Positions 25,327 through 34,655 of a DNA stretch of 64,000 nucleotides are shown here, one piece after another; position 1 is the first letter of the stretch, and each line of letters begins with the position of its first letter. The notes beneath the pieces were generated by a model. It saw only the letters and a program-made list of their open reading frames with translations, searched no databases and had not been told where the DNA came from. A program made the position numbers and the translations under genes. The stretch comes from Gluconobacter thailandicus F149-1 = NBRC 100600 (lineage in GTDB: Bacteria > Pseudomonadota > Alphaproteobacteria > Acetobacterales > Acetobacteraceae). The stretch lies in contig NZ_BANH01000019.1 in the NCBI RefSeq assembly GCF_000964465.1, positions 1-64,000 on the forward strand. Direction: 5' to 3'.

Positions 25327-27288
25327 TCACTTCCGGTTATCAGTCCGGTCGATATCTGGAATGACATGATCCGGGTCGAGCGTTACAGCCTTCACCGCGC
25401 CATGTGGCTCGAACGTGACCTTTAGATCGCTGGTCTGGCGCCATGCTTCTGTCGGAATACGACGGTCCAGCACTGTTCCGTCCTGATATTCAACGCGCAG
25501 AACTACGGGAAGAGGCAAGGTTCCATAGTTCAAAACCTGAACAGACACAGGATCATTTCCAGTCTGCTCAACCGATCCCACAGCATAATCCGGGGCAGCG
25601 TTGGTGAAATACCATCCACGCCAGAACCAGGAGAGATCCTCGCCTGCTTCGCTACTCATCAGGCGGAAGAAGTCCGACGGTGACGGATGATGGTAAGACC
25701 AGAAGGCAATATACCGGCGGAAGGCCGCATCGAAACGTACCGGTCCCAAAATCTGCTCCCGCAGCAGTTTCAGACCATATGCACCTTTGAAATACGTCAC
25801 GCTGTGGCGGTATTTCTCGGAAATTTCGTCAGCACCCGTCATCAGGTTGGGCGCGCCCGGATCCGTCAGGACAGGAACAATATCCTGAGCCGGATTGCCG
25901 GTTTTCGGAGCAAACTCCGGATCACGTTTCGGCGCAAACTCGCCATTATGGAAATGGTCTGAGGCATAGGCATCAATGAAGGTGTTGAAGCCTTCATCCA
26001 TGAACGGATTCCGGCGTTCGTCAGACCCGACAATCATTGGAAACCAGTCATGACCCAGTTCGTGCGTCGTGATCCAGAAGAGCTGCGGGTCACGGTCGCT
26101 CATGCCATCGAACACGATGCCCGGATATTCCATGCCTGCACCATGACCACCAAGATTGATGGCGTTCGGCCAAGGATATTCATACCACTGGGACGAGAAG
26201 TACTCGATGGCGTGTTTCACATACTCCGTCGAACGATCCCAGCCATGCGGACCAATGCCTTCACGCGGATAGACGGACATTGCCAGACGCGGGACTGCAT
26301 GATAGTTCGTCCATGGGACGACCGGCGGAAGGTTGATGCGGGCAGCATCCCACAGAAACGCTGGAGAAGCCGTGAATGCCACGTCACGGCTGTTGCGCAT
26401 GACGTAATGCCAGGTCACCTCGCCAGACTGCTTCAGATGACTTTTCGGGTCTGTCACGTCATCAATCGTGCGGATCATGACACGACTGTCGCTTTGGGCA
26501 GCCTGAGCGAGACGAGAACGTTCCGTGTTGGTCAGGGTCTGCTCAGGATTTAGCAGCGATCCTGATCCAACGAGCGTAAAGTTCCAAGGCACCGTGACCG
26601 AATAGTCGAAGCTGCCATATTCCAGATAGAATTCCTGCCCGAGATACGGCAGCGTGTTCCATCCCGCGCGATCATCATAGACGCTCAGGCGCGGATACCA
26701 CTGGGCGATTTCATAGATCTCGCCCTCGCGGGAAGGCGTGACAGCCGTACGACCACCCCACTCACCGGGGATGGTGTAGTGCCAGTCCACCTTGACGAAC
26801 GCGACACCGTGAGAGTCCAGTGTCCGGGGTAGGCGCAACTGCATCCGGGTGTCGGAAACCAGCGGCGTAACATCGACTTCACGTCCACCCTGCACGATGG
26901 AAACATGCTCGATTTCCATCCCGGACGTATGGCCACCAGACGAAAACCTTCCCAAGAACGAACCGCGAGAGTCTTGGCGGTAAATGTTCTGGTCAAGCTG
27001 AACCCACAGAACGTCCAGAGCTTCGGGACTGTTGTTTGTATAGGTGATGGTTTCCGAACCATGCAGGACATGGGCCAGCGTATCGATCCGGGATCGGATC
27101 GTATAGTCCGTTCGGTTCTGCCAGTATTGCGGACCCGGCAGGCCGGATCCTGACCGATAGACATTCGGAGCGTCAGGCAGGGTCAATGGGGCAAAGACGG
27201 GGGCGGGATCGGAGAGGGTTTTAGCGGAAAGAGCGGCTGGCACCAGCACGCCTCCCAGAAGTGGCAACAGAAAAAGGCGTGCGTGCAT
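25327..27288 (-). CDS. Exported M1-family metallopeptidase
   Basis: 653 residues with a Sec signal peptide (MHARLFLLPLLGGVLVPAAL, cleavage near Ala-Lys at about 22). The zinc site HELGH is at 409-413 and Glu432 completes HEXXH-X18-E. The exopeptidase substrate loop is seen as GHGAGMEYPG (381-390) in place of GAMEN. It resembles the large periplasmic aminopeptidase-like M1 proteins of Proteobacteria. The natural substrate is unknown. It is followed by the bidirectional terminator and lies 31 bases downstream of metF on the same strand. Confidence 0.92.
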   Translation of the reverse strand: MHARLFLLPLLGGVLVPAALSAKTLSDPAPVFAPLTLPDAPNVYRSGSGLPGPQYWQNRTDYTIRSRIDTLAHVLHGSETITYTNNSPEALDVLWVQLDQNIYRQDSRGSFLGRFSSGGHTSGMEIEHVSIVQGGREVDVTPLVSDTRMQLRLPRTLDSHGVAFVKVDWHYTIPGEWGGRTAVTPSREGEIYEIAQWYPRLSVYDDRAGWNTLPYLGQEFYLEYGSFDYSVTVPWNFTLVGSGSLLNPEQTLTNTERSRLAQAAQSDSRVMIRTIDDVTDPKSHLKQSGEVTWHYVMRNSRDVAFTASPAFLWDAARINLPPVVPWTNYHAVPRLAMSVYPREGIGPHGWDRSTEYVKHAIEYFSSQWYEYPWPNAINLGGHGAGMEYPGIVFDGMSDRDPQLFWITTHELGHDWFPMIVGSDERRNPFMDEGFNTFIDAYASDHFHNGEFAPKRDPEFAPKTGNPAQDIVPVLTDPGAPNLMTGADEISEKYRHSVTYFKGAYGLKLLREQILGPVRFDAAFRRYIAFWSYHHPSPSDFFRLMSSEAGEDLSWFWRGWYFTNAAPDYAVGSVEQTGNDPVSVQVLNYGTLPLPVVLRVEYQDGTVLDRRIPTEAWRQTSDLKVTFEPHGAVKAVTLDPDHVIPDIDRTDNRK

Positions 27289-27318
27289 CCGGGCTATGAT
27301 CTCCGCTCTCGTTAGTTC

Positions 27319-28068
27319 TTACCCCGTTATAATATCACTCAGTCCACCCAGATAGGACGCAAGATCAACTTTCAGGGGCATCAGGTAGGTATTGTCATTC
27401 TTTTCGCGCACCAGCGTCAGCATCTGGCAGGCGAGACGAATATTGCCGTCCAGCGTGTCATCATAGTCTTTCGGGAACACCACATGGTTAACGCGTTCCC
27501 AGTATCGGCGGGACCGTTCGCCCAGAACGGGTGAAATACCCCAGAACACCGTGTCATCCCGCAGCCAGTCCATGGACAGCTGAAGCATGTGCAGATCGAA
27601 AAGGGGCTGTGTGAAGAACCCGCAGGCGCCGGCGTCTTTCTTGCGCGCAACGTCTTCCAGCTCCTGCCGGGGCGCACGGCGATAAGGATCGAAGACCGCA
27701 TAAACATCCAGATGCGGCGCTTCCCGGCGATATCGTTCGATGATCTGTGCAGACGTGTTCGGGTAAGCTACCCGATCGCTTCCGGCAGGGAGCGGATCAC
27801 CTGCGACGACAAGAACCGCTTTCAGTTCTGGTCGGTCAGCGCCCGGTAGTGGCGCGCCAGGCGCAATGTCGATGGCCCGGATATGCGGGATGACATTCAG
27901 GCCAGACGCGCGGTTGACGCGCGCTGCCGCATCATCGCTGCGCAGATCAAACCGGATCAGGTCCGGGATATTCAGCAGATCAACTGATGGCAGCACCTTG
28001 CGGACCACCGACACGTCTTCAAACAGCGCATCTTCCGAGCGTGGAACAAGTTCAACGGAAACGCGCAT
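27319..28068 (-). CDS. metF: Methylenetetrahydrofolate reductase family protein
   Basis: 249 residues, shorter than E. coli MetF (about 296). It keeps the TIM-barrel pattern: VELVPRS at the first strand, NVIPHIRA, the FMN/FAD-site AVLVVAGDPLP and GACGFFTQPLFDL. It probably reduces 5,10-methylene-THF for methionine synthesis. The ATG overlaps the folD stop by one base (TGATG), so folate C1 interconversion genes form one operon. Because of its length and divergent sequence, a different reductase of this superfamily is possible. Confidence 0.78.
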   Translation of the reverse strand: MRVSVELVPRSEDALFEDVSVVRKVLPSVDLLNIPDLIRFDLRSDDAAARVNRASGLNVIPHIRAIDIAPGAPLPGADRPELKAVLVVAGDPLPAGSDRVAYPNTSAQIIERYRREAPHLDVYAVFDPYRRAPRQELEDVARKKDAGACGFFTQPLFDLHMLQLSMDWLRDDTVFWGISPVLGERSRRYWERVNHVVFPKDYDDTLDGNIRLACQMLTLVREKNDNTYLMPLKVDLASYLGGLSDIITG

Positions 28069-28976
28069 CAGAGAAGCTCGTCCTTCCCCAGTCCCTGAGT
28101 GGCGCGGGCCGCCTGAAGCGTGTTGTGCAGCAGGCAGGCAATGGTCATCGGGCCCACGCCGCCCGGAACAGGCGTAATATGGCCAGCGACGGGAAGCGCT
28201 TCTTCAAACGCAACGTCCCCCACAAGGCGCGTCTTGCCTTCAGGTGTTGGAATACGTGTGATGCCAACGTCAATCACGGTCGCACCTGGCTTGATCCAGT
28301 CTCCGCGGACAAGGCCATGCTTGCCTGTTGCAACGACGAGAATATCCGCTTCACGGGCCAGTTCACGCGTATTGCGCGTATGAATGTGGGCGATGGAGAC
28401 CGTGCAATTCTCTTTCAGAAGAAGCTGTGCCATGGGCTTGCCCACCAGGCTGGAGGCCCCGATGACGACTGCATTCTTGCCCGTCATGTCCTTGTGCACG
28501 GACTGAAGCAGCATCAGGCAGCCAAGTGGCGTACAGGGCACGATGCCCTCAATGCCCAGCGACAGACGGCCCGCATTCACTTCCCCCAGACCGTCCACAT
28601 CCTTGTGAGGGGCGATGGCATTCGTCACCACGACCGGATCGATCTGCGGTGGCAACGGAAGCTGCACGAGAATGCCATGGATCTGCGGGTTGGCATTTAA
28701 TTGCGCAACCAGTTCCAGCAACTCACCCTGCGATGTGCTCTGCGGAAGCATATGCATGAAGGATCGCATTCCGGCGCGATGCGTCTGGATAGCCTTGTTC
28801 TTCACATAGACTTCCGAAGCCGGATCGTTTCCGACCAGTACAACGGCGAGGCCCGGCAGGGTGTTGCCCTGTTCGATGAAGCTGGACACTTCACGGCCGA
28901 CGCGATCTGTCAGGGACCGGGCAATGCCTTTGCCATCAATGAGTTTGCCGGCCAGTTCAGTGGGAAACGTGCTCAT
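28068..28976 (-). CDS. folD: Bifunctional methylene-THF dehydrogenase/cyclohydrolase
   Basis: From the ATG at 28976 (GGAGAG upstream; a longer frame opens at 28994) the protein has 302 residues. Catalytic and cofactor landmarks are VKNKAIQTH (the Lys of YxxxK), QLPLPPQID, the Rossmann VVIGASSLVGKPMA and the closing TPVPGGVGPMTIA. It interconverts 5,10-methylene-THF, 5,10-methenyl-THF and 10-formyl-THF with NADP+. It is first of the folD-metF operon and diverges from the threonine aldolase gene. Confidence 0.96.
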   Translation of the reverse strand: MSTFPTELAGKLIDGKGIARSLTDRVGREVSSFIEQGNTLPGLAVVLVGNDPASEVYVKNKAIQTHRAGMRSFMHMLPQSTSQGELLELVAQLNANPQIHGILVQLPLPPQIDPVVVTNAIAPHKDVDGLGEVNAGRLSLGIEGIVPCTPLGCLMLLQSVHKDMTGKNAVVIGASSLVGKPMAQLLLKENCTVSIAHIHTRNTRELAREADILVVATGKHGLVRGDWIKPGATVIDVGITRIPTPEGKTRLVGDVAFEEALPVAGHITPVPGGVGPMTIACLLHNTLQAARATQGLGKDELL

Positions 28977-29058
28977 GGGCTCTCCGGATGACAACAGGCT
29001 GCGGTTTCAGTTACGCTTCACGCCAGCCCGCGTTGTGCGCAGGAAAAAGGATGGTTTC

Positions 29059-30123
29059 GTGTCCGAGGAAATACGCAAGAACTTCGCCAGTGACAATGTC
29101 ACACCGATTTGCCCTGAAGTCATGGCCGCCCTGCTGGCCGCCAATGAAGGCAGTGTCGGGTCCTATGGAGAAGACGATCTGACCCGCTCCCTGAACGAAC
29201 GGTTCGGGGAGGTTTTCGAAACTGAGGTCGCTGTTTTCCCGATCGCCACAGGAACAGCCGCTAACAGTGTGGCCCTGTCAGCACTCGTTTCGCCTTATGG
29301 CGCCGTCCTGTGTGATGAGAGCGCACATATCAACATGGATGAAGGCGGTGCTCCTGAGTTTTACATGCACGGGGCCAAACTGATCTGCATTCCGTCTGCG
29401 GACGGAAAGGTTGACCCTGTGACGGTCCCTTCCGTTCTGAGAAGCAATGCAGAAAGCGGCATTCTGAGCCCCGTCATTCAGGCCTTGTCCCTGACGCAGG
29501 CCAATGAATGGGGCACCGTTTACAGCACAGGCACTCTGACCGAGCTATCCCGCATCGCGCATGACCATGATCTCGCGGTACATCTGGATGGGGCCCGTCT
29601 GGGCAATGCCCTCGCCCATCTGGGCTGCACCCCGGCGGAAGGAACGTGGAAAGCGGGTGTGGACGTTCTCAGCTTTGGGGGCACCAAAGCAGGCGCCATG
29701 GCCGCCGAAGCCGTGGTATTCTTCCTGAATGACCGCACCCGGCCATTGGTGAAAGACTTTCTCCGACGCATCAAACGCAGCGGAAACCTGTGGTCCAAAC
29801 ATCGCTTCCTGAGCGCCCAGCTTCTGGCACTTCTGCAAAACGATGTCTGGCTGAAGAATGCCGCCCATGCCAACGATATGGCGCAACGGCTCGTGGACGG
29901 GCTTCGCCGTCATGCAGCGGCCCAGATGCCTTATGAGCGGCAGAGCAACGAGGTGTTCGTCATTCTTCCAGATCTTCTTCTGAAGGATCTGGAAGAGGCA
30001 GGATACGGTTTTTACCGCTGGCCGACGCCGGAAGGTGTTTCCGGCACACTGATCCGTCTGGTGACCAGCTATTACACACGCCCGGAAGATGTGGACGCGC
30101 TTCTGGCGGAAATCGCTGCCTGA
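29059..30123 (+). CDS. ltaE: Low-specificity L-threonine aldolase
   Basis: The GTG at 29059 with AAAAGGA 8 bases upstream gives 354 residues (VSEEIRKNFASDNVTPICPE), the family length; the frame is open from 28861 but would overlap folD. The PLP-binding Lys is in LSFGGTKAGAM, with HLDGARLGNA supplying the cofactor Asp and VGSYGEDDLT near the N terminus. It splits threonine or allo-threonine to glycine and acetaldehyde; glycine feeds C1 metabolism, matching the divergent folD-metF operon. Confidence 0.93.
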   Translation: MSEEIRKNFASDNVTPICPEVMAALLAANEGSVGSYGEDDLTRSLNERFGEVFETEVAVFPIATGTAANSVALSALVSPYGAVLCDESAHINMDEGGAPEFYMHGAKLICIPSADGKVDPVTVPSVLRSNAESGILSPVIQALSLTQANEWGTVYSTGTLTELSRIAHDHDLAVHLDGARLGNALAHLGCTPAEGTWKAGVDVLSFGGTKAGAMAAEAVVFFLNDRTRPLVKDFLRRIKRSGNLWSKHRFLSAQLLALLQNDVWLKNAAHANDMAQRLVDGLRRHAAAQMPYERQSNEVFVILPDLLLKDLEEAGYGFYRWPTPEGVSGTLIRLVTSYYTRPEDVDALLAEIAA

Positions 30124-30130
30124 GCAGGAT

Positions 30131-30164
30131 GGTTGATCCGGTCAAACCCCGGATCAACCCTTTT
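30131..30164 (+). terminator. Terminator between ltaE and the MYG1 gene
   Basis: A perfect 11-bp repeat (GGTTGATCCGG, 7-base loop, CCGGATCAACC) is followed by CTTTT on the plus strand, between two convergent genes. Confidence 0.75.
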
Positions 30165-31191
30165 AATCAGTTCCAGCCTTGAGAGATGCATCAATCTCCA
30201 GCGCCAGACGCGCCATCTTCAAGGCCCCTTCTCGGCTGCCTGCCCCACAAATGAAACGGGCCGGGTGAGCGAAAACTGCGTCCGGCACGCCGGAAATCTC
30301 GGCCAGCGCCTTCTTCTCCAGACCACCCCAGGCTTCCGGCAGGGACACGCGCTGACCGAAATCGCCGCGTACAGGCGGAATGGCCTTCACATTCCACTGT
30401 TCCGGACCGGCTGGTGACACGACATACACGACTGGAAGATCACGCTCGAAAATAACCTTCTCGGTCGGCATTCCCGTTTCCATAAGCAGGATGCGCTTGT
30501 CTTCCGCAGCTTCGTAAGCTTCCACGACACGATTGGCAGCTTTCAGGCTGGCGCGAACGCGATCCACCATGTTGACCAGATGCGCCGCAACAGCCGTGGC
30601 CGCGTTCGCAAAGCCCAACGATTCCCGCTTTTTCGCTTCTTCCGCACCATACAGCTCGGCCGTATCCCAAGGCGGGCTACAGGCTGACACGATATCGGCC
30701 AGAGACAGCTTGCCCATCTTGGCAACGCCATTGTCGTCCTGATCCACCGGGATGATCAGGGACTTGTCGAGGGACTGCCAGATAGCGGTCAGCGTTGTCT
30801 CATCCACCGGGGTTTTGACGATATTGCGGACGGCAGCAAGGCCGTAGTCCTTCCACAATAGACCAGCAGCGCTATACGGTGTTCCGTCTTCACGCAGCGG
30901 CTTGTCCTTCATGTGGTGATCGTAGCGGCCCTTGGTCGGATCAAAGACGCCGCCCACATCGAAGACGATGTCCGCTTCTGCGATACGGTCTGGCGAGCGG
31001 GTCCGTACAAATGTCAGGCGGTCCGTGCCCGGCTCTCCGAGAACACGTCCACGCAGGTCGCCTTCTGGGGCCAGCGCATAATGCAGGATGGCGTAGCCCA
31101 GCGTTTCATCGGCATGGAAATTGCCGGAATGAGTGAGCGCCCTGACGGCTCGGGTATCGTTTTCAAGCCCGATAGGAGTGTGTTCTGACAT
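30163..31191 (-). CDS. MYG1-family (DHH superfamily) putative exonuclease
   Basis: 342 residues from the ATG at 31191; the longer frame to 31269 has no support. The metal-binding signatures are THSGNFHADETLG near the N terminus and GGVFDPTKGRYDHHM, matching MYG1/UPF0160. Eukaryotic MYG1 is a 3'-5' RNA exonuclease of nucleus and mitochondria; bacterial members are uncharacterised. It stands alone, converging on ltaE and diverging from hflX. Confidence 0.9.
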   Translation of the reverse strand: MSEHTPIGLENDTRAVRALTHSGNFHADETLGYAILHYALAPEGDLRGRVLGEPGTDRLTFVRTRSPDRIAEADIVFDVGGVFDPTKGRYDHHMKDKPLREDGTPYSAAGLLWKDYGLAAVRNIVKTPVDETTLTAIWQSLDKSLIIPVDQDDNGVAKMGKLSLADIVSACSPPWDTAELYGAEEAKKRESLGFANAATAVAAHLVNMVDRVRASLKAANRVVEAYEAAEDKRILLMETGMPTEKVIFERDLPVVYVVSPAGPEQWNVKAIPPVRGDFGQRVSLPEAWGGLEKKALAEISGVPDAVFAHPARFICGAGSREGALKMARLALEIDASLKAGTD

Positions 31192-31378
31192 CTGGAAGAC
31201 CTGCTGACAGCGAAGGGGAGTTTCTGATTGTGCCCCCCTCATGCCGCAGGGACTACAGCCAGACAACACGCTTCCTCAGGAAAATGCAGCCACTTTCTCT
31301 TCATGACGCCCACTCGAAGTACCAGAGGCCGCTTTCGCAGACATGCAGGATTAAGACGTAACTGCCGGAATTCATGCT

Positions 31379-32740
31379 ATGAACTGCCGGATGGAAACCG
31401 CATCCCCTACCCCGCTCGCCGTCCTTGTCGGCATCCAGACGCCGGACGTCGATGACATTGCCCATGAGGCAAGCCTTGAAGAGCTGGGGCGGCTGGTCAA
31501 AACGCTTGGCTATGAAGTTATTGGCTCGGTGTCGCAGAAGCGCGAAGGAACGGGCGCAGCGTCCCTTCTCGGTGCTGGAAAGCTGGAAGAACTGGCCGAC
31601 ATCACCGGGGGCCGAGGGATCATAACGCCCATCGTCAAAACACCGATGACGAAAGCGCGGAAGCGGTTCGAAAGTGCAGCCGAGGCTCATGAGCCGGTTG
31701 AGGACGAAACAGACGATCTCCGCCGTCCTGAATTCGTCATCGTCGATCATGAACTAACCCCCAGCCAGATCCGCAATCTGGAGCGGGCGACCGGCGCGCA
31801 GGTGCTGGATCGAACGGGCGTTATCGTTGAGATTTTTCATCGTCATGCTAACACACGGGAGGCAAAACTTCAGGTCGAGATGGCGCGCCTGCGTTATGTC
31901 GCGCCCCGCCTGCGGGAGTCGTCGAATGGCGGAGGCAGACAGCAGGGGCCGGGCGCAGGTGAGAGCAACCTCTCCCTGGACCGTCGCAAGATCCGGGACC
32001 GGCTGGCTGAACTCAAGACCCAGCTTGAAGCCGTGCAACGGGACAGCGATCATCGGCGCTCTGCCAGAAAAGACCAGCTTCGCGTGGCGCTGGTTGGCTA
32101 TACCAATGCTGGCAAGTCCTCACTGATGCGGGCTCTGACAGGCAGCCAGGTTCTCGTGCAGGACAAGCTGTTTGCGACCCTCGATACGACTGTTCGCACA
32201 CTCCAGCCGGAAACACGGCCCCGTATTCTGGTGTCGGACACGGTGGGTTTCATCAAGCAACTCCCGCATGATCTGGTTGCGTCCTTCCGCTCCACGCTGT
32301 CCGAAGCGCTGGAAGCATCCCTGCTGCTTTTCGTCGTGGATGCGTCGGACCCGACATACGAAGCACAGCTTGAGGTCAGCCGCAGCGTTCTGCACGAAAT
32401 CGGCGCGGATGTTGTTCCGTCCCGGCTGGTTCTGAACAAGATGGATCGCGTTGATGATGCCAGACGTGCCGAGCTTCTGGAAAAACACCCGGATGCCATT
32501 CCGCTGTCCGCGCATCGCCCGGAAGATGTCAGTGCCCTGCGGAAAACGCTGATAGCGTTCTTCGAAGCCGACATGGTGGAAGACGTTCTGGTGCTGCCCT
32601 ACGCAAAACAGGGCATGATCGGCGAGATCTATGAGAGCGCGCGTGTTCTGTCAGAAGATCATGACGAGACCGGTCGGGTTCTGACGGTTCGCGGTCTTCC
32701 CGGCGCTATTGCACGCCTGAAGCGCAGTCTGGCCGGTTAA
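31379..32740 (+). CDS. hflX: Ribosome-associated GTPase HflX
   Basis: 453 residues (an ATG four codons in is an alternative start). The N-terminal HflX domain is followed by a basic glycine-rich linker (GGGRQQGPGAGESNLSLDRR) and the GTPase domain with G1 GYTNAGKSSL, G3 DTVGF and G4 NKMD. HflX splits stalled 70S ribosomes after heat or antibiotic stress. It is not next to hfq here. It ends before the terminator shared with the convergent pgm gene. Confidence 0.94.
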   Translation: MNCRMETASPTPLAVLVGIQTPDVDDIAHEASLEELGRLVKTLGYEVIGSVSQKREGTGAASLLGAGKLEELADITGGRGIITPIVKTPMTKARKRFESAAEAHEPVEDETDDLRRPEFVIVDHELTPSQIRNLERATGAQVLDRTGVIVEIFHRHANTREAKLQVEMARLRYVAPRLRESSNGGGRQQGPGAGESNLSLDRRKIRDRLAELKTQLEAVQRDSDHRRSARKDQLRVALVGYTNAGKSSLMRALTGSQVLVQDKLFATLDTTVRTLQPETRPRILVSDTVGFIKQLPHDLVASFRSTLSEALEASLLLFVVDASDPTYEAQLEVSRSVLHEIGADVVPSRLVLNKMDRVDDARRAELLEKHPDAIPLSAHRPEDVSALRKTLIAFFEADMVEDVLVLPYAKQGMIGEIYESARVLSEDHDETGRVLTVRGLPGAIARLKRSLAG

Positions 32741-32748
32741 AACGCCAT

Positions 32749-32785
32749 AAAAAAGCCCGTCATCCACATTCAGTGAATGACGGGC
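32749..32785 (-). terminator. Rho-independent terminator of pgm
   Basis: The arms GCCCGTCAT (32755-32763) and ATGACGGGC (32777-32785), partly extended by CAC/GTG, are followed on the minus strand by TTTTTT, 32 bases after the pgm stop. Confidence 0.85.
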
Positions 32786-32816
32786 CAGACTGCTTTTCAG
32801 CAGAAATGCTTTCGCG

Positions 32817-34463
32817 TTACGATGCGAAGACCTTGGAAATCGCGGCCTGCGCCTCGTCCTGAATGGCCTTCAGGTGCGCTGGGCTTTTGAAGCTCTCGGC
32901 ATAGATCTTGTAAACATCTTCCGTTCCGGACGGACGGGCTGCGAACCAGCCGTTTTCCGTCACAACCTTCAGGCCGCCAATCGCCGCGCCATTGCCCGGT
33001 GCCTTCGTCAGCTTGGCAATGATCTTATCGCCAGCAAGCTCTTCTAGCGGGAACTGCTCAGGCGCCAGCTTGCTAAGCTTGGCCTTCTGCTCCGGGTTCG
33101 CCGCCGCGTCGATCCGCGCATAATACGGCGTACCCAGACGGGCGATGATCTCATGGTAATGCTGGCTCGGGTTCTTGCCCGTCTTGGCGGTGATTTCCGC
33201 GGCAAGAAGACCGAGAATGAGACCGTCCTTGTCGGTCGTCCAGACAGAGCCATCACGACGCAGGAACGTCGCGCCTGCGCTTTCCTCGCCGCCAAAGCCC
33301 AGCGAGCCATCCATCAGACCCGGTACGAACCATTTCAGGCCGACCGGCACTTCGACCAGCTTGCGGCCCATATCTGCGACAACACGATCAATCAGACCAC
33401 TGCTCACCAGCGTCTTGCCGACGCCAAGATCAGGCTTCCACTCTGGGCGGTTCTGGAACAGGTATGAGACGGCCACGGCCAGATAATGATTCGGGTTCAT
33501 CAGACCATCCGGCATGGCAACGATGCCGTGACGGTCTGCGTCCGTGTCATTGGCGAACGCGACGTCAAAGTCCTCGCCCATCTTGATAAGGCGCGCCATG
33601 GCGTAGGGTGAGGAGCAGTCCATACGGATCTGCCCATCCCAGTCTGCCGTCATGAAAGCGAACTGCGGGTCTACGACATCGCTGACGATCGTGGCGTTCA
33701 GACCGTACTTTTCAACGATGGGCTTCCAGTAACCAACAGCAGCGCCACCCAGCGGATCAATACCGATCTTCACACCCGCATCACGGATAGCTGCCATGTC
33801 GATGACGTTTTCCAGATCGGCCACGTAAGGCGTGACGTAATCATAGCGCTTGATGGACGGAGCGTTCTTGGCTTCGTCGTAAGGCAGGCGTTTTACGTCC
33901 TTCAGGCCCTCCGCCAGCAACTCATTCGCCATGTCCTGAATGGCTTTCGTCACGGCCGTATCAGCCGGGCCACCATTAGGCGGGTTATACTTGAAGCCAC
34001 CGTCCGTCGGCGGGTTATGAGACGGCGTGACAACCACACCATCGGCCAGACCCGTCGTGCGACCCTTGTTGTAAGTCAGAATAGCGTGGGAAATGACCGG
34101 CGTTGGCGTGTAGCCGTCGTTCTGGTCGATGCGGACATCAATGCCATGCGCAGCAAAGACTTCAATTGCGGAACGCTGCGCCGGTACAGACAGAGCGTGC
34201 GAATCAATGCCAATGAAGAGCGGACCATCAATACCATCCGCCTTGCGGTGGCGGCAGATGGCTTCACAGATGGCGAGGATATGCCCTTCATTGAAGCTCG
34301 TATGAAACGAGGAACCACGATGGCCTGAAGTCCCGAACGAAACACGCTGCGTCGGGATGGAGACGTCCGGCTTGCGATCGTAATAGGCGGCTACCAGGGC
34401 CGGTATGTCCGTCAGTTGTGACTGATCGAGCGTTTTCCCGGCAAGTGGACTGATATTGGCCAT
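32817..34463 (-). CDS. pgm: Phosphoglucomutase (alpha-D-glucose specific)
   Basis: 548 residues with the substrate loop [11 protein letters not shown] near residue 42, the phospho-serine loop [13 protein letters not shown], metal loop DTDADRHG, sugar-binding [10 protein letters not shown] and C-terminal phosphate loop [12 protein letters not shown]. It interconverts glucose 1- and 6-phosphate, supplying UDP-glucose for polysaccharide and trehalose synthesis. It is a single-gene unit with its own terminator, downstream of degP on the same strand. Confidence 0.96.
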   Translation of the reverse strand: MANISPLAGKTLDQSQLTDIPALVAAYYDRKPDVSIPTQRVSFGTSGHRGSSFHTSFNEGHILAICEAICRHRKADGIDGPLFIGIDSHALSVPAQRSAIEVFAAHGIDVRIDQNDGYTPTPVISHAILTYNKGRTTGLADGVVVTPSHNPPTDGGFKYNPPNGGPADTAVTKAIQDMANELLAEGLKDVKRLPYDEAKNAPSIKRYDYVTPYVADLENVIDMAAIRDAGVKIGIDPLGGAAVGYWKPIVEKYGLNATIVSDVVDPQFAFMTADWDGQIRMDCSSPYAMARLIKMGEDFDVAFANDTDADRHGIVAMPDGLMNPNHYLAVAVSYLFQNRPEWKPDLGVGKTLVSSGLIDRVVADMGRKLVEVPVGLKWFVPGLMDGSLGFGGEESAGATFLRRDGSVWTTDKDGLILGLLAAEITAKTGKNPSQHYHEIIARLGTPYYARIDAAANPEQKAKLSKLAPEQFPLEELAGDKIIAKLTKAPGNGAAIGGLKVVTENGWFAARPSGTEDVYKIYAESFKSPAHLKAIQDEAQAAISKVFAS

Positions 34464-34597
34464 TGATCCAAAAATCCTTAGACAGATCCGCGTTTTAAGC
34501 GACCGTAACGCACGAACGCTTCATCGGATCACAAAAACTCATCCGGACAGGTCTGTCCAGTTACAGAACTCTTACTTCACTCCTTAAAACGGGCATG

Positions 34598-34629
34598 AAA
34601 AAGGCGGAGAGACATCATCTCCCCGCCTT
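34598..34629 (-). terminator. Rho-independent terminator of degP
   Basis: AAGGCGGaGAGA and TCTCcCCGCCTT (one mismatch, 5-base loop) are followed on the minus strand by TTTTT, just after the degP stop. Confidence 0.82.
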
Positions 34630-34655
34630 CGCAGTGTCAGATGGGATTGCTGACC